A stretch of DNA of 64,000 nucleotides from Sphingomonadaceae bacterium (GCA_947451145.1 CANFXW010000002.1:1-64000), one strand, 5' to 3'. Counted from the first letter of the stretch, positions 8,843 through 18,682 are shown. Notes: a model not told the origin generated them from the sequence alone. Numbers and translations: made by a program.

Positions 8843-8858
8843 ATAAAGATATCTTTAT
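8843..8858. promoter_or_regulatory. 16-base perfect palindrome upstream of ahcY, candidate SahR-type operator
   Basis: ATAAAGAT-ATCTTTAT is a perfect palindrome, nearly continuing to 8841-8860 (one mismatched pair). It lies about 100 bases before the ahcY GTG in an AT-rich patch that could hold the -10 region. SahR, an ArsR-family repressor of S-adenosylhomocysteine/methionine cycle genes in Proteobacteria, uses palindromic sites of this style upstream of ahcY. Assignment to SahR is by context and memory of that regulon, not by a match I could compute. Confidence 0.6.
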
Positions 8859-8877
8859 ATTCCCGGCAAGAACGGCT

Positions 8878-8933
8878 AAGGGCGGTGCCATTGACGTGGT
8901 GCCGCCCTTGGTCTTGTTTGGTCATGCGGCACC
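8878..8933 (+). promoter_or_regulatory. Structured ahcY leader with two competing hairpins
   Basis: AAGGGCGGTGCCA (8878-8890) can pair with TGGTGCCGCCCTT (8897-8909) as a 13-bp stem (two G-U pairs) with a six-base loop. The 3' strand GGTGCCGC (8898-8905) can instead pair perfectly with GCGGCACC (8926-8933), which ends 7 bases before the ahcY Shine-Dalgarno AGGAG (8941-8945). The two folds exclude each other. It could equally be a weak terminator for the preceding gene. It does not resemble the SAH riboswitch consensus as I know it. Confidence 0.45.
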
Positions 8934-8954
8934 TCCCAGCAGGAGAATTGCCCC

Positions 8955-10370
8955 GTGTCCGCCGTGCTCGAAGCCAAGAACGACTATGTGATCGCCGATA
9001 TCGGCCTTGCCGAATATGGCCGCGCCGAAATCAATATTGCCGAAATCGAAATGCCGGGCCTGATGGCGCTGCGCAAGGAGTTCGGGGCTGCGCAGCCGCT
9101 CAAGGGCGCGCGCATCACCGGCTCGCTGCACATGACGATCCAGACCGCTGTGCTGATCGAAACGCTGGTCGCACTGGGCGCAGAGGTCCGCTGGGCCACC
9201 TGCAACATCTTCTCGACGCAGGACCACGCCGCTGCTGCCATTGCTGCAGCCGGTATCCCGGTCTTCGCGATCAAGGGCGAGAGCCTTGCCGAATACTGGG
9301 ACTACGTTGGTTCGATCTTCGATTGGGATGACGGCACCGGCCGCACCGCCAACATGATCCTTGACGATGGCGGCGATGCCACCATGTTCGCGCTGTGGGG
9401 CGCGCGCGTCGAAGCTGGCGAAGACCTGTTCGAACCCAGCAATGCCGAAGAAATCGAATTCTGCCGCGCGCTGAAGGCTTTCCTCAAGGCTAAGCCCGGC
9501 TACCTCACCATGTCGGTTGCCCACATCAAGGGCGTTTCGGAAGAGACCACCACCGGCGTCCACCGCCTTTACCAGATCGCCAAGGACGGCAAGCTGCCTT
9601 TCCCGGCGATCAACGTGAACGATTCGGTCACCAAGTCGAAGTTCGACAACCTCTATGGCTGCAAGGAATCACTGGTTGACGCGATCCGCCGCGCCACTGA
9701 CGTAATGCTCGCCGGCAAGGTGGCTTGCGTTGCCGGGTTCGGCGATGTCGGCAAGGGCAGCGCTGCATCGCTGCGCAATGGCGGCGCCCGCGTGATGGTC
9801 ACCGAAGTCGATCCGATCTGCGCGCTGCAGGCGGCGATGGAAGGCTATGAAGTCGTGACGATGGAAGAAGCCGTCACCCGCGCCGATATCTTCGTCACCG
9901 CCACCGGCAACGAAGCCGTGATCACCGCCGAGCACATGAAGGCGATGAAGAACATGGCGATTGTCTGCAACATCGGCCACTTCGACAGCGAGATCCAGAT
10001 CGCCGCGCTCGACAACTACAAGTGGACCGAGGTCAAGGCCGGAACCGATCTGGTTGAATTCCCCGATGGCAAGCAGATCATCATCCTCGCCAAGGGCCGT
10101 CTGGTGAACCTCGGCTGCGCCACCGGCCACCCCAGCTTCGTCATGTCCGCCAGCTTTACCAACCAGACGCTGGCGCAGATCGAACTGTTCACCAAGTCGT
10201 CGCAGTACAAGAACGAAGTCTATGTCCTGCCCAAGCACCTCGACGAAAAGGTCGCGGCGCTGCATCTGGAAAAGCTGGGCGTGAAGCTGACCCAGCTCAG
10301 CCAGAAGCAGGCGGATTACATCGGCGTGCCGCAGTCTGGCCCGTTCAAGCCGGATCATTACCGCTATTGA
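8955..10370 (+). CDS. ahcY: Adenosylhomocysteinase
   Basis: Reversibly hydrolyses S-adenosylhomocysteine to adenosine and homocysteine, clearing the methylation by-product; an NAD-dependent cytoplasmic tetramer. It starts at GTG 8955 with AGGAG nine bases upstream. 471 residues, the long bacterial form. Family landmarks: [26 protein letters not shown], the NAD motif [10 protein letters not shown], and the C-terminal [11 protein letters not shown]. Regulation is suggested by the upstream palindrome and leader hairpins. Confidence 0.98.
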   Translation: MSAVLEAKNDYVIADIGLAEYGRAEINIAEIEMPGLMALRKEFGAAQPLKGARITGSLHMTIQTAVLIETLVALGAEVRWATCNIFSTQDHAAAAIAAAGIPVFAIKGESLAEYWDYVGSIFDWDDGTGRTANMILDDGGDATMFALWGARVEAGEDLFEPSNAEEIEFCRALKAFLKAKPGYLTMSVAHIKGVSEETTTGVHRLYQIAKDGKLPFPAINVNDSVTKSKFDNLYGCKESLVDAIRRATDVMLAGKVACVAGFGDVGKGSAASLRNGGARVMVTEVDPICALQAAMEGYEVVTMEEAVTRADIFVTATGNEAVITAEHMKAMKNMAIVCNIGHFDSEIQIAALDNYKWTEVKAGTDLVEFPDGKQIIILAKGRLVNLGCATGHPSFVMSASFTNQTLAQIELFTKSSQYKNEVYVLPKHLDEKVAALHLEKLGVKLTQLSQKQADYIGVPQSGPFKPDHYRY

Positions 10371-10399
10371 TCGCTGGATTGCGGTCCCAAAAATAACCT

Positions 10400-10487
10400 C
10401 GTCATTCCCGCGAAAGCGGGAACCCATCTCGTGAGTTCGCGTTTTACGAATCGTCGGAGATGGGTCCCCGCTTTCGCGGGGATGACG
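10400..10487. repeat. Palindromic intergenic repeat, CGTCAT-CCCGCGAAAGCGGG type
   Basis: Arms 10400-10430 and 10457-10487 are 31-base inverted copies with 29 matching positions. The right arm is identical to the right arm of the copy at 53835-53923. Each arm contains a CCCGCgaaaGCGGG mini-hairpin. It occupies most of the ahcY-acs gap; I see nothing else there apart from the acs RBS. Confidence 0.88.
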
Positions 10488-10591
10488 AAAATTTGTTAGG
10501 GCGGATTGGAATTTGCCGCCTCGGTTGATCCGGATTGATGTTGCCCTCACTCCTCCACCCGCGCTAATCCGGCGGGCGAAGGAGAGTTCAC

Positions 10592-12523
10592 TTGGCCACC
10601 AATCATCCCGTCCCCGCCGAATGGGCGGCGCGCGCCTATGTCGATGCAGCAGGCTATGCCGAGAAGTATCGCCGCTCGATCGAAGAGCCCGAGGCATTCT
10701 GGCGCGAAGAGACCGCGCGGCTGGACTGGATCAAGCCATGGACCCAGCTCTCCAAGTGCTCGTACAACGAGGCTGACTTCGGCATCGAATGGTTTGCCGA
10801 TGGCACGCTGAACGTCAGCGCCAACTGCCTTGACCGCCACCTTGCCGAAAACGGTGATACCGTCGCGATCATCTGGGAAGGCGATGACGCCGCCCAGCAG
10901 CGCAAGATCACCTACCGCGAACTCCACGCCGAAGTCTGCCGCATGGCCAACGTGCTGAAGGGCATGGGCGCGAGCCGCGGCGACCGCGTGACGATCTACA
11001 TGCCGATGATCCCCGAGGCGGCGATGGCCATGCTCGCCTGCGCGCGGATCGGCGCGATCCATTCGATCGTCTTCGGCGGGTTCAGCCCGGAGGCGCTCGC
11101 GGGCCGCATTTCGGACTGCGATTCCAAGCTGATCATCACCGCCGATGGCGGCTGGCGCGGGGGCAAGCTGGTTCCGCTGAAGGCGAATGTCGATGCCGCG
11201 CTGGCCGAATGCGACTGGGTAGAAAACGTCCTCGTCGTGCGCCACACTGGCAGCGAAGTTACCATGCAGGCGGGCCGTGACCGGTTCTGGGACGAACTTC
11301 GCGAAGGCGCATCTGTTGACTGCCCGCCCGAGGAAATGGGCGCGGAAGATCCGCTGTTCATCCTCTACACCTCCGGCTCCACCGGCAAGCCCAAGGGCGT
11401 GCTGCACACATCAGGCGGTTACCTCACCTGGGCGGCGATGACCCACCACTACGTCTTCGATTACCGCCCCGGAGAGGTGTACTGGTGCGCCGCCGATATC
11501 GGCTGGGTGACCGGCCACAGCTACGTCGTCTACGGCCCGCTGACCAACGGCGCGACCGTGGTCATGTTCGAGGGCGTGCCCAACTATCCCACCCACAGCC
11601 GCTTCTGGGAAATTGTCGACCGCCATCAGGTCAACATCTTCTACGGCGCGCCGACTGCTCTGCGCGCCCTGATGCGCGAAGGCGACGAATGGGTGAAGAA
11701 AACCAGCCGCTCCAGCCTGCGCCTGCTGGGCAGCGTGGGTGAGCCGATCAATCCCGAGGCATGGGAATGGTACTGGCGCGTTGTCGGTGACGAGCGCTGC
11801 CCCATCGTCGACACCTGGTGGCAGACCGAAACCGGCGCGGCGATGATCACCGGCATGCCCGGGGCCATCGACATGAAGCCCGGATCCGCCAGCAAGCCGA
11901 TGTTCGGCGTGGTGCCGCAGCTGGTCGATGCGGAAGGGCAGGAACTGCACGGAGCGACCGACGGCAACCTGTGCATCACGCAAAGCTGGCCCGGCCAGAT
12001 GCGCACCGTCTGGGGCGACCACGCGCGCTTCTTCCAGACCTATTTCTCCACCTACCCCGGCAAATACTTCACCGGCGACGGCTGCCGCCGCGACGAGGAC
12101 GATTACTACTGGATCACCGGCCGGGTTGACGACGTGATCAACGTCTCCGGCCACCGCATGGGCACCGCCGAGGTGGAGTCTGCACTGGTGGCGCACCACG
12201 CGGTTGCCGAGTCAGCCGTGGTCGGCTTCCCGCACGACATCAAGGGGCAGGGCATCTACGCCTATGTCACGCTCAACGCGGGCGAGGCCGAAAGCCCCGA
12301 AATGCGCGCCGAACTGGTCAAATGGGTGAGGAAGGAAATCGGCCCGATTGCGACACCGGATGTGATCCACTTTGCACCTGCTCTGCCCAAGACACGGAGC
12401 GGCAAGATCATGCGCCGGATCCTGCGCAAGATCGCCGAGGGGGATACGTCGAGCCTTGGCGATACCTCGACGCTGGCTGATCCGGGGGTTGTGGATAGCT
12501 TGCTGACAGGTGGTCGCGACTGA
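10592..12523 (+). CDS. acs: Acetyl-CoA synthetase
   Basis: Activates acetate to acetyl-CoA through acetyl-AMP. It starts at TTG 10592 behind GGAGAG (10581-10586); no ATG or GTG fits better. 643 residues. The P-loop-like adenylation motif [20 protein letters not shown], and the C-terminal TRSGKIMRR with Lys605 are present; that lysine is the one acetylated by Pat/GNAT enzymes in homologues. The stop codon abuts that of the convergent lipocalin gene. Confidence 0.97.
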   Translation: MATNHPVPAEWAARAYVDAAGYAEKYRRSIEEPEAFWREETARLDWIKPWTQLSKCSYNEADFGIEWFADGTLNVSANCLDRHLAENGDTVAIIWEGDDAAQQRKITYRELHAEVCRMANVLKGMGASRGDRVTIYMPMIPEAAMAMLACARIGAIHSIVFGGFSPEALAGRISDCDSKLIITADGGWRGGKLVPLKANVDAALAECDWVENVLVVRHTGSEVTMQAGRDRFWDELREGASVDCPPEEMGAEDPLFILYTSGSTGKPKGVLHTSGGYLTWAAMTHHYVFDYRPGEVYWCAADIGWVTGHSYVVYGPLTNGATVVMFEGVPNYPTHSRFWEIVDRHQVNIFYGAPTALRALMREGDEWVKKTSRSSLRLLGSVGEPINPEAWEWYWRVVGDERCPIVDTWWQTETGAAMITGMPGAIDMKPGSASKPMFGVVPQLVDAEGQELHGATDGNLCITQSWPGQMRTVWGDHARFFQTYFSTYPGKYFTGDGCRRDEDDYYWITGRVDDVINVSGHRMGTAEVESALVAHHAVAESAVVGFPHDIKGQGIYAYVTLNAGEAESPEMRAELVKWVRKEIGPIATPDVIHFAPALPKTRSGKIMRRILRKIAEGDTSSLGDTSTLADPGVVDSLLTGGRD

Positions 12524-13075
12524 TCAGGGCTGCCTGGTCATCCGCAGCATCGCCACATCATAACCCAGCGCCTTGGCGCGGCCGACCAGCGCATCCACCG
12601 CCGCCTTGTCCGGCTTTGCTTCACGCGAGAGCAGCCACAGGTAGCGGCCGGATGGCTCACCCACGATGGACCAAGAATAGTCCCCGGCATGGTCCAGCAC
12701 CCAGTAGTCGCCGAAGAACGGGCCGAAGAAGCTGACCTTCAGCTTGGCGTTGCCGGCGTCGGGCACAATCTTGGCGCGGCCCTCGGCCTGGGTGGCCTTG
12801 CCATTTGGCTTCACGCATTTGTTGAGCACCGAAATCTTGCCGTCGCTGCGCAGGGCATAGTCGGCGGTCACTGCGTCGCAGTCTTTCTGGAAGCCCTGTT
12901 CATAGCGGGCGATCTCGTACCAGCGGCCGAGGTAGCGTTGCAGGTCAACCGGCTTGGCGGGCTGCGGCACGGCAGCGTTACCCACCGCGTGCTTTGGCCC
13001 CAGCGCGGCGCAGCCGGAAAGCACGGCTCCTGCGGCGAGCAGGGCGGCGAGGGCGAGGAAGGGCTTCTTGTTCAT
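12524..13075 (-). CDS. blc: Bacterial lipocalin (Blc family), outer-membrane lipoprotein
   Basis: 183 residues with a lipoprotein signal ending in LSGC (Cys22). The lipocalin signature LGRWYEIARYEQ follows, then the beta-barrel strands, including YWVLDHAGDYSWSIVGEPSGRYLWLLSR. Blc-type lipocalins sit in the outer membrane facing the periplasm and bind fatty acids or lysophospholipids. Its stop is directly against the acs stop; there is no operon partner. Confidence 0.92.
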   Translation of the reverse strand: MNKKPFLALAALLAAGAVLSGCAALGPKHAVGNAAVPQPAKPVDLQRYLGRWYEIARYEQGFQKDCDAVTADYALRSDGKISVLNKCVKPNGKATQAEGRAKIVPDAGNAKLKVSFFGPFFGDYWVLDHAGDYSWSIVGEPSGRYLWLLSREAKPDKAAVDALVGRAKALGYDVAMLRMTRQP

Positions 13076-13163
13076 CGGCCCCTTGTGGCAGCATCAGGCT
13101 GTCTTACAACTGAATAGCTATTCCGCCTTCCCCTGAGCAGAGCGCAGGCCTAACCTCCGCCCC

Positions 13164-13592
13164 ATGATCGCCCACACCATCCAGCTCGCGCTCGCTCCCG
13201 TCTTTGTGCTGGTGGCGATTGGTAACATCCTCAACCTGATGTCGACGCGGCTGGGGCGGGTGGTGGACCGGGCGCGGTTCCTGCAGGGGCGGCATGGCGA
13301 GACCGAGGGCATGGAGCACGATCAGCTCGTCGCCGAAATCCGCGCTATCGACAAACGCATCGGCCTCACCACCACGGCGATCCGCCTGCTGGTGTTGAGC
13401 GGGCTTTCGATCGGGGTTACCGTGGCGATCCTGTTCCTTGAAGAGATGGACAGCGTGCCCCTCGAACGTGTCGCGGCGGCATTCTTCCTGCTGGCGATCG
13501 GCCTGCTGATGGCTGCGCTGGTGCTCTTCCTGCGCGAGACCCAGGTGGCGGCGCAGATGCTGCGGATTCCCAAGGAGTTTCTGGAGAGCTAA
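13164..13592 (+). CDS. DUF2721 membrane protein
   Basis: 142 residues with three hydrophobic helices: IQLALAPVFVLVAIGNILNL at the start, then two in the second half. The family landmark LNLMSTRLGRVVDRAR is present. The function of the family is unknown. The stop overlaps the stop of the convergent gene by four bases. Confidence 0.82.
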   Translation: MIAHTIQLALAPVFVLVAIGNILNLMSTRLGRVVDRARFLQGRHGETEGMEHDQLVAEIRAIDKRIGLTTTAIRLLVLSGLSIGVTVAILFLEEMDSVPLERVAAAFFLLAIGLLMAALVLFLRETQVAAQMLRIPKEFLES

Positions 13593-14335
13593 GCCGCAGG
13601 CTTATCCACCCCATCCATTGCATCACCGTATTTGTAATCCAAATACCGCGTCTTGATCGCCAGATCGTCGATTGCCCCGCTGGCCAGTTGCCGCGTGACG
13701 GAGTCGATTTCGCCGCTGATCAGGCCGAGCGATTCCATGAACTGCTTGTTGGGATTGCTGCCGCCGCGATCCTCGTAGCGCAGGTGCTCGGGGATCTTGC
13801 GGTAGCCGTCGACCACGCCGGGCAGGTGCTCGCCCACCAGCTTGCGCACTTCGGCGACGGCGGGGTGGAGCGGATCGACGTCTTTCAGCTGCAGGCCCAG
13901 CGCATCAAGCTGCAAGCCGATGTGATCGACCAGCTTGACCGCTGGCGGCGGCAGGGCGCGGCGCTGGCCCTCCAGCCACAGCTCGGTGCGGCCGACCAGT
14001 GATTTGACGTCACCTGTGGCGATGTTGCTGAGGCTCGGCATTTCGAGCTTGGGATAGCGGGTGAACAGGCCCAGCGCGACCACGCTCGCCAGCACCGCAA
14101 GGATGATGCCGGTCCAGCCGATGCCGTTGATCACCAGCCCGGCAATGCTCGCCGCCAGCCAGATTCCGCCAATCGCCAGCAGCACCCGCCCCAGCTTCTT
14201 CAGCGCATGGCCGCGTTTGAGCTTGGCCGATTGCACACCAATCGAACCGAAACGCCGCCCGCCGCCGCGCTGTACGGCGAGTGTCTGGCGGGCAGCGGTA
14301 AGGATACGGTCGCTTTCCTGCGCGGGGCTGGCCAA
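13589..14335 (-). CDS. TelA-associated membrane protein, XpaC-like by position
   Basis: 248 residues: a basic N-terminus, two hydrophobic helices (about 50-95), then a soluble helical domain. It starts 4 bases after the telA stop. In Firmicutes, telA-type genes pair with xpaC-type membrane proteins of the same size and layout, so an analogous role is inferred; I do not see a diagnostic motif. The function in tellurite/toxic anion tolerance is unproven. Confidence 0.65.
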   Translation of the reverse strand: MASPAQESDRILTAARQTLAVQRGGGRRFGSIGVQSAKLKRGHALKKLGRVLLAIGGIWLAASIAGLVINGIGWTGIILAVLASVVALGLFTRYPKLEMPSLSNIATGDVKSLVGRTELWLEGQRRALPPPAVKLVDHIGLQLDALGLQLKDVDPLHPAVAEVRKLVGEHLPGVVDGYRKIPEHLRYEDRGGSNPNKQFMESLGLISGEIDSVTRQLASGAIDDLAIKTRYLDYKYGDAMDGVDKPAA

Positions 14336-14339
14336 GTGC

Positions 14340-15545
14340 TTAGCCCTCCAGGCTCAGCAGGCTGGGGGCATCGTGGGTGATTGCGCCCTGCGCTGCGCCC
14401 TCGGCCCGGGCGATATAGGCTTTCGATTTCTCGATCTCGCCGCCCAGCGTCGTCACTGTCTGCTTCATCGATTCCAGCGCCTTCAGCTTGAAGGTGTCGA
14501 TGTTGTCCATCGTGTCATAGATGTTCTGGAAGGCGAGTTGCAGCGTTTCGAGCGGAATGGTGCTTGAAGCTGCCTGTTCGTGGATCTTCGCGGTCTGCTC
14601 CTTCAGCAGCTTGCCGGTGGAATCAATGATGCCCGCGGTGGTTTCGTTGAGCGCGGTGATCTGCTGCAGCACCAGCCGCTGGTTCGTCATTGCCTGAGCC
14701 ACGGTCACCGCCGTGCGCAGCGCGCCGACGGTGGTGGTGCTGGCGCGATCGACACCTTTGACCAGCTCGACATTGTTCTTCTTGACCAGATCGAGCGCGA
14801 GGTAGCCCTGCACCGTCACCGCCATCTGCGTCATCAGATCCTGCGTGCGCTGGCGGGTATAGAACAGCGCGGACTCGCGCAGCGCCTTGGCCTTGGCCGG
14901 CTCGGTGATGTCGAGATCGGCGGCCTTGTCTTCCAGCCTGGCATCGAGCGTGCGCGAAATGTGGATCATCTGTTCAAGGTTGCCCATGGCCTCCCACAGC
15001 TTGGTGCGCTCCACGTCGATCGCGGCATTGTCCATCAACAACTCGTCCTTGCCCGATGCGAGGTGATCGAGGATCGACTGGATGTGCCCCTGCGCCGACT
15101 GATACGACTGGAAATAGCGCTTCAGCGGGTTGCCGAAAGGGATGATGCCGAGGATCTTGCGGCTGGGGGCCAGCGCACCCTTCTTGCCGGGATCAAGGCT
15201 CTCCACCGTCTTGCGCAGCTCTGCGAGATTGGCGCCGACGCCCGAATCCTTGTCCATCGCGCGCACCGGGCGATCGAGGAAGCGGTTTGACATTCCCGCC
15301 GCCTGCACGATTTCCTTGCGACCCATATTGGTCAGCTGATCGACCAGCTTGCCGAATTCGGGGCTGGCGGCATCCTTGGAAACCAGATCGTTGATAAAGG
15401 CATCAACCTTGGCATCAAGCTTTGCCTTGGCGTCATCGGCAACGGGGACCAGCCCCACGGCCTGCGCGGGGGCGATCACCGGCACCGGATCGGGCGGGGT
15501 GAGCGTGATGGCGGGCTCGGCGGTTGCTACAGGTGTCGTGGCCAT
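14340..15545 (-). CDS. telA: TelA family toxic anion resistance protein
   Basis: 401 residues. After a Pro-rich, low-complexity N-terminus the TelA domain runs to the end. Landmarks are FINDLVSKDAASPEFG, RFLDRPVRAMD, FGNPLKRYFQSYQSAQ and MTNQRLVLQQITALNETT. It is a mostly helical cytoplasmic protein linked to tellurite and cell-envelope stress tolerance; its biochemical activity is not known. First gene of a two-gene unit with the membrane protein downstream. Confidence 0.9.
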   Translation of the reverse strand: MATTPVATAEPAITLTPPDPVPVIAPAQAVGLVPVADDAKAKLDAKVDAFINDLVSKDAASPEFGKLVDQLTNMGRKEIVQAAGMSNRFLDRPVRAMDKDSGVGANLAELRKTVESLDPGKKGALAPSRKILGIIPFGNPLKRYFQSYQSAQGHIQSILDHLASGKDELLMDNAAIDVERTKLWEAMGNLEQMIHISRTLDARLEDKAADLDITEPAKAKALRESALFYTRQRTQDLMTQMAVTVQGYLALDLVKKNNVELVKGVDRASTTTVGALRTAVTVAQAMTNQRLVLQQITALNETTAGIIDSTGKLLKEQTAKIHEQAASSTIPLETLQLAFQNIYDTMDNIDTFKLKALESMKQTVTTLGGEIEKSKAYIARAEGAAQGAITHDAPSLLSLEG

Positions 15546-15680
15546 GATTTTCGCGTCTTCCTGAAAGTCTGTTTCCGCAACATGGGGGCGCGGCGGGAAC
15601 AGTCAAGCTGTATTAGCGATATAAGACACAAGGGGCAAGCGGGAACGGGCAAGCGGGTTCGCTTCAGCCAAACCGGCGCC

Positions 15681-16163
15681 CTATCCGAACAGCCAGTGGC
15701 CCAGCAGGCGACCGAAGGGGAAGGTCAGGAACCCGGCGACGATGATTCCGCCGGTGACAATCCCGCGAATGCTCCTGCGGTGAGCCTCCACCCGATGCGT
15801 CCGCGCGCGCCAGACCAAGAGCGGGACCGAAACGATCACCAGAACCGAGAGCAGATGGATCGGACTGAAATGGCCGTGGTTCAGAATCCGCACCCGCAGC
15901 GAGGCCAGCGCCGTCACCATCATGGCGATTGCCCAGATCCAGCCGAGTTGCCGGTGGAGCCTGTTACCGCGCCGCCGCAACAGCAGGACCGGGGTCAGCA
16001 CCAGTGCGACCAGCAGGCTGCCAAAATGGAGCCAGATCGCCAGCGGAATCTGCGCCCACTCCGCCCGCCCCTTGGCCACCGCGACCAGCGCCATCACGGT
16101 CAGCAGAATGGTGAGATAGGCCAGCGCCTTCTCGTAAGGGGTGGGGGCGGTGGACGGGTTCAT
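15681..16163 (-). CDS. DUF2306 membrane protein
   Basis: 160 residues with four hydrophobic segments. HFGSLLVALVLTPVLLL, the helix starting HRQLGWIWAIAMMVTAL, and the histidines in HFSPIHLLSVL and THRVEAHRRSIRG are the usual DUF2306 landmarks, possible heme or metal ligands. The function is unknown. The 135 bases between it and telA show nothing recognisable. Confidence 0.75.
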   Translation of the reverse strand: MNPSTAPTPYEKALAYLTILLTVMALVAVAKGRAEWAQIPLAIWLHFGSLLVALVLTPVLLLRRRGNRLHRQLGWIWAIAMMVTALASLRVRILNHGHFSPIHLLSVLVIVSVPLLVWRARTHRVEAHRRSIRGIVTGGIIVAGFLTFPFGRLLGHWLFG

Positions 16164-16218
16164 TGACGTAATAATCCTGAAAAGAGCCTTTACGTCAAGC
16201 AGTTACCTGATCAGGACT

Positions 16219-18012
16219 TCAAGCCGCCTCAAGCAGCTTGAACGGCTCTATCTCGCCCGAAAGGTACAGCTTCTTCGCCTTGGCCCGGCTCAGCTTGCCC
16301 GAGCTGGTGCGCGGCAGGGTGCGGGGCGGGACCAGTTCCACAACACAGTTCATGCCGGTGATCGAGCGGACCTTGTCGCGGATCTGGGTGTGGAGTTTCA
16401 CCCGCTCTTCGGGATCGGAAACGCGGCAGTGGACCAGCACGGCGGGGACTTCCTCGCCGTTTTCGCTCTCGACCGAGAAGGCAGCGATGTCGCCGTGGTT
16501 GAAGCCAGGGAGCTGTTCAACCGCCCATTCGATATCCTGCGGCCAGTGGTTCTTGCCGTTGATGATGATCATGTCCTTCGCCCGGCCGACGATGAACAGG
16601 TAGCCATCGACCATATAGCCCATGTCACCGGTATCGAGCCAGGCCCCCTTGCCATCTTCACTTGGGACGAGGCATTCCGCCGTCGCTTCGGGATCGCGGA
16701 AATAGGAGTGCATCACCGACGGGCCACGGCACCAGACCTTGCCGATGTGGTGATCGGGCAGGCTCTGGCCCTTCTCGCCGCGGATTTCGAGGTCCATGTC
16801 GCGCACGGCCTTGCCGCAGTTGACGATGGCGCGGTAGCGAGCCGGACGGCTGAGATCGCGCTTGGTGCCGGAAAGACGCTCTTCCTCGACGAGTTCGACG
16901 CGGATGCCTTCGCCCGGCGGCATGAGGGTGACGGCGAGCGTTGCTTCGGCAAGGCCATAGCTCGGCAGGAAAGCGCTGGCCTTGAAGCCGGCAGGCGCAA
17001 AGGCGTTGACGAAGCCCTGCATCACGTCGGGCCGGATCATGTCAGCGCCGTTGCCGGCGATGCGCCAGCGCGACAGGTCAAAGCGCTCGGAAACGTGGGT
17101 CTGGCTCGAAATGCGGCGGGCGCAGATGTCGTAGCCGAAAGTGGGCGAATAGGAGCACGAATTGCCCGGATTGCGGCTGATCATATCGAGCCATGCCAGC
17201 GGGCGGCGGGCGAAATCCTCGGTCTTGAGATAGTCCGTCGAGATCTGGTTGGCGATCATCGACAGGAAGCAGCCGACGAGGCCCATGTCGTGATACCAGG
17301 GCAGCCAGGAGATGCAGCGGTCACCCGGTCCCAGGTGCATGCCGTGCGAATGGCCGGCGAGATTGTTGAGCAAAGCCTCATGGGTCACCGCAACGCCATG
17401 CGGGAAGCGGGTCGAGCCTGACGAGTACTGCAGATAGCAGATATCATCGCCCTTGGCCTCGGGCAGCGCGCAATCGGGGGCGGGAGCAGTAGCAAAGTCC
17501 TGCCACGAAATACCCTTGCAACCTTGCCGTGCGGCAGCGGTGCCGCACATTTCTGCCAGTTCTTCAGGGAAGAACAGCACTTCGGGATCAGAGCTTTGCA
17601 GCTGGACGGACAGCTGATCGATATAATTGTCCTTGCCGCCAAAGCTGGTGGGCAGCGGCAGCGGCACCGGCCATGCGCCGGCATAGACCGTGGCGCAAAA
17701 CAGTGCGGCGAAATCGGGGCCAGTCTCGGCGATCAGGGCAACGCGGTCCCCGGGCTTGATGCCAAGGCCGATCAGGCGGCGTGCGGTAACCAGCGCATCA
17801 TCGCGCAGCTCGGAAAAAGGATAGACGCGGGCCAAATTGCCGCGGGCATCATGGAAGTTCAGGCCTTTCAGCCCACGCGCGGCATAGTCCAGCGCTTCAC
17901 CAAAGGTGCGGAAATCGGCGTTACGACGTGGCAGATCATCGTCGTTGGGTGTCGGCACCAGCACGGTGTCGTTCATCAGCATAAACCCGTTTGTTGTTTC
18001 TCTGTTTTGCAT
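16219..18012 (-). CDS. Fatty acyl-AMP ligase (FAAL/FadD32-like)
   Basis: Adenylates a fatty acid and passes it to an acyl carrier or other acceptor rather than to CoA. 597 residues. The adenylation core has YLQYSSGSTRFPHGV, SWLPWYHDMGLVG, FLPSYGLAEATLAVT and the C-terminal TSSGKLSR. The SGSTRFPHGV and WLPxYHDMGL forms are typical of FAALs. Starts at 18012, 17979 and 17973 are all possible; none has a strong RBS. No PKS or carrier protein gene is adjacent, so its product is open; a role in sphingolipid or other complex lipid synthesis is only a guess. Confidence 0.87.
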   Translation of the reverse strand: MQNRETTNGFMLMNDTVLVPTPNDDDLPRRNADFRTFGEALDYAARGLKGLNFHDARGNLARVYPFSELRDDALVTARRLIGLGIKPGDRVALIAETGPDFAALFCATVYAGAWPVPLPLPTSFGGKDNYIDQLSVQLQSSDPEVLFFPEELAEMCGTAAARQGCKGISWQDFATAPAPDCALPEAKGDDICYLQYSSGSTRFPHGVAVTHEALLNNLAGHSHGMHLGPGDRCISWLPWYHDMGLVGCFLSMIANQISTDYLKTEDFARRPLAWLDMISRNPGNSCSYSPTFGYDICARRISSQTHVSERFDLSRWRIAGNGADMIRPDVMQGFVNAFAPAGFKASAFLPSYGLAEATLAVTLMPPGEGIRVELVEEERLSGTKRDLSRPARYRAIVNCGKAVRDMDLEIRGEKGQSLPDHHIGKVWCRGPSVMHSYFRDPEATAECLVPSEDGKGAWLDTGDMGYMVDGYLFIVGRAKDMIIINGKNHWPQDIEWAVEQLPGFNHGDIAAFSVESENGEEVPAVLVHCRVSDPEERVKLHTQIRDKVRSITGMNCVVELVPPRTLPRTSSGKLSRAKAKKLYLSGEIEPFKLLEAA

Positions 18013-18134
18013 TCAAGAACCTTGGCCAGAACCTTAGCGAGCCGCGACTGAATCGAAACGCGCATGGTTGCAAATCCCCTAAAATGCAAGCGGGTCTCCC
18101 CATTCGGGCGAGACTGTGGCACGATTATGGCCAA

Positions 18135-18680
18135 ATGAGGCAAAACCCCCGCCAAGATCGCACGCCGAAACCGCTCACAACCGCGGCGTTGAACGATATG
18201 GCGCTGCGCTATGTCGCGCGCTTTGCCACCAGCGCGGCCAAACTTGAGGCCTATTTGCTGCGCAAGATTCGCGAGCGGGGCTGGGAAGGGGATGGCCATG
18301 CGCCGGTTTCCGCCCTGGTCGAGCGCTTCGTGGCGGCAGGCTATGTCGATGACGAGGTCTATGCCCGCAGCAAAACCGGCAGCCTGCTGCGCCGCGGCTA
18401 TGGCAAGCGGCGGATCGACCAGACGCTGGGTGCGGCGGGCATTGCTGTGGAAGTGCGTGAGGCAGTGGCGGCGGGCGAGGGCGATCTGCGCCGCGCCGCT
18501 CTGGCGCTGGCCCGCAAGCGCCGGTTCGGGCCTTTCGGCAAAGCCAAGCAGGACAGGGCGCTCAGCGAAAAGCAGCTCGCTGCGATGCTGCGGGCGGGGC
18601 ACCGGCTGGACATGGCGCGCGAATTGGTCAATTCGAGCAGCATTGAGGCAGCCGAGCTCTGGGCTGCAGGAGACGAATAG
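18135..18680 (+). CDS. recX: RecX family regulatory protein
   Basis: Modulates RecA filaments in the cytoplasm. About 181 residues from ATG 18135; the frame is open further upstream but without conserved sequence. Typical RecX helical repeats: LRYVARFATSAAKLEAYLLRKI, FVAAGYVDDEVYAR, LLRRGYGKRRI and RFGPFGKAK. The RBS is weak. It is followed 2 bases later by a DUF192 lipoprotein gene, probably co-transcribed. No recA lies in the window. Confidence 0.88.
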   Translation: MRQNPRQDRTPKPLTTAALNDMALRYVARFATSAAKLEAYLLRKIRERGWEGDGHAPVSALVERFVAAGYVDDEVYARSKTGSLLRRGYGKRRIDQTLGAAGIAVEVREAVAAGEGDLRRAALALARKRRFGPFGKAKQDRALSEKQLAAMLRAGHRLDMARELVNSSSIEAAELWAAGDE

Positions 18681-18682
18681 CG

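Noticed and set aside
8878..8945. SAH or SAM riboswitch before ahcY
   Set aside because: The conserved core of the known SAH, SAM-II and SAM/SAH riboswitches is not present; only a generic competing-hairpin layout is seen, so it is reported without a riboswitch name.
13688..15290. Long plus-strand open frames opposite the telA pair
   Set aside because: Antisense frames kept open by high GC; the minus-strand frames encode recognisable TelA and partner proteins.
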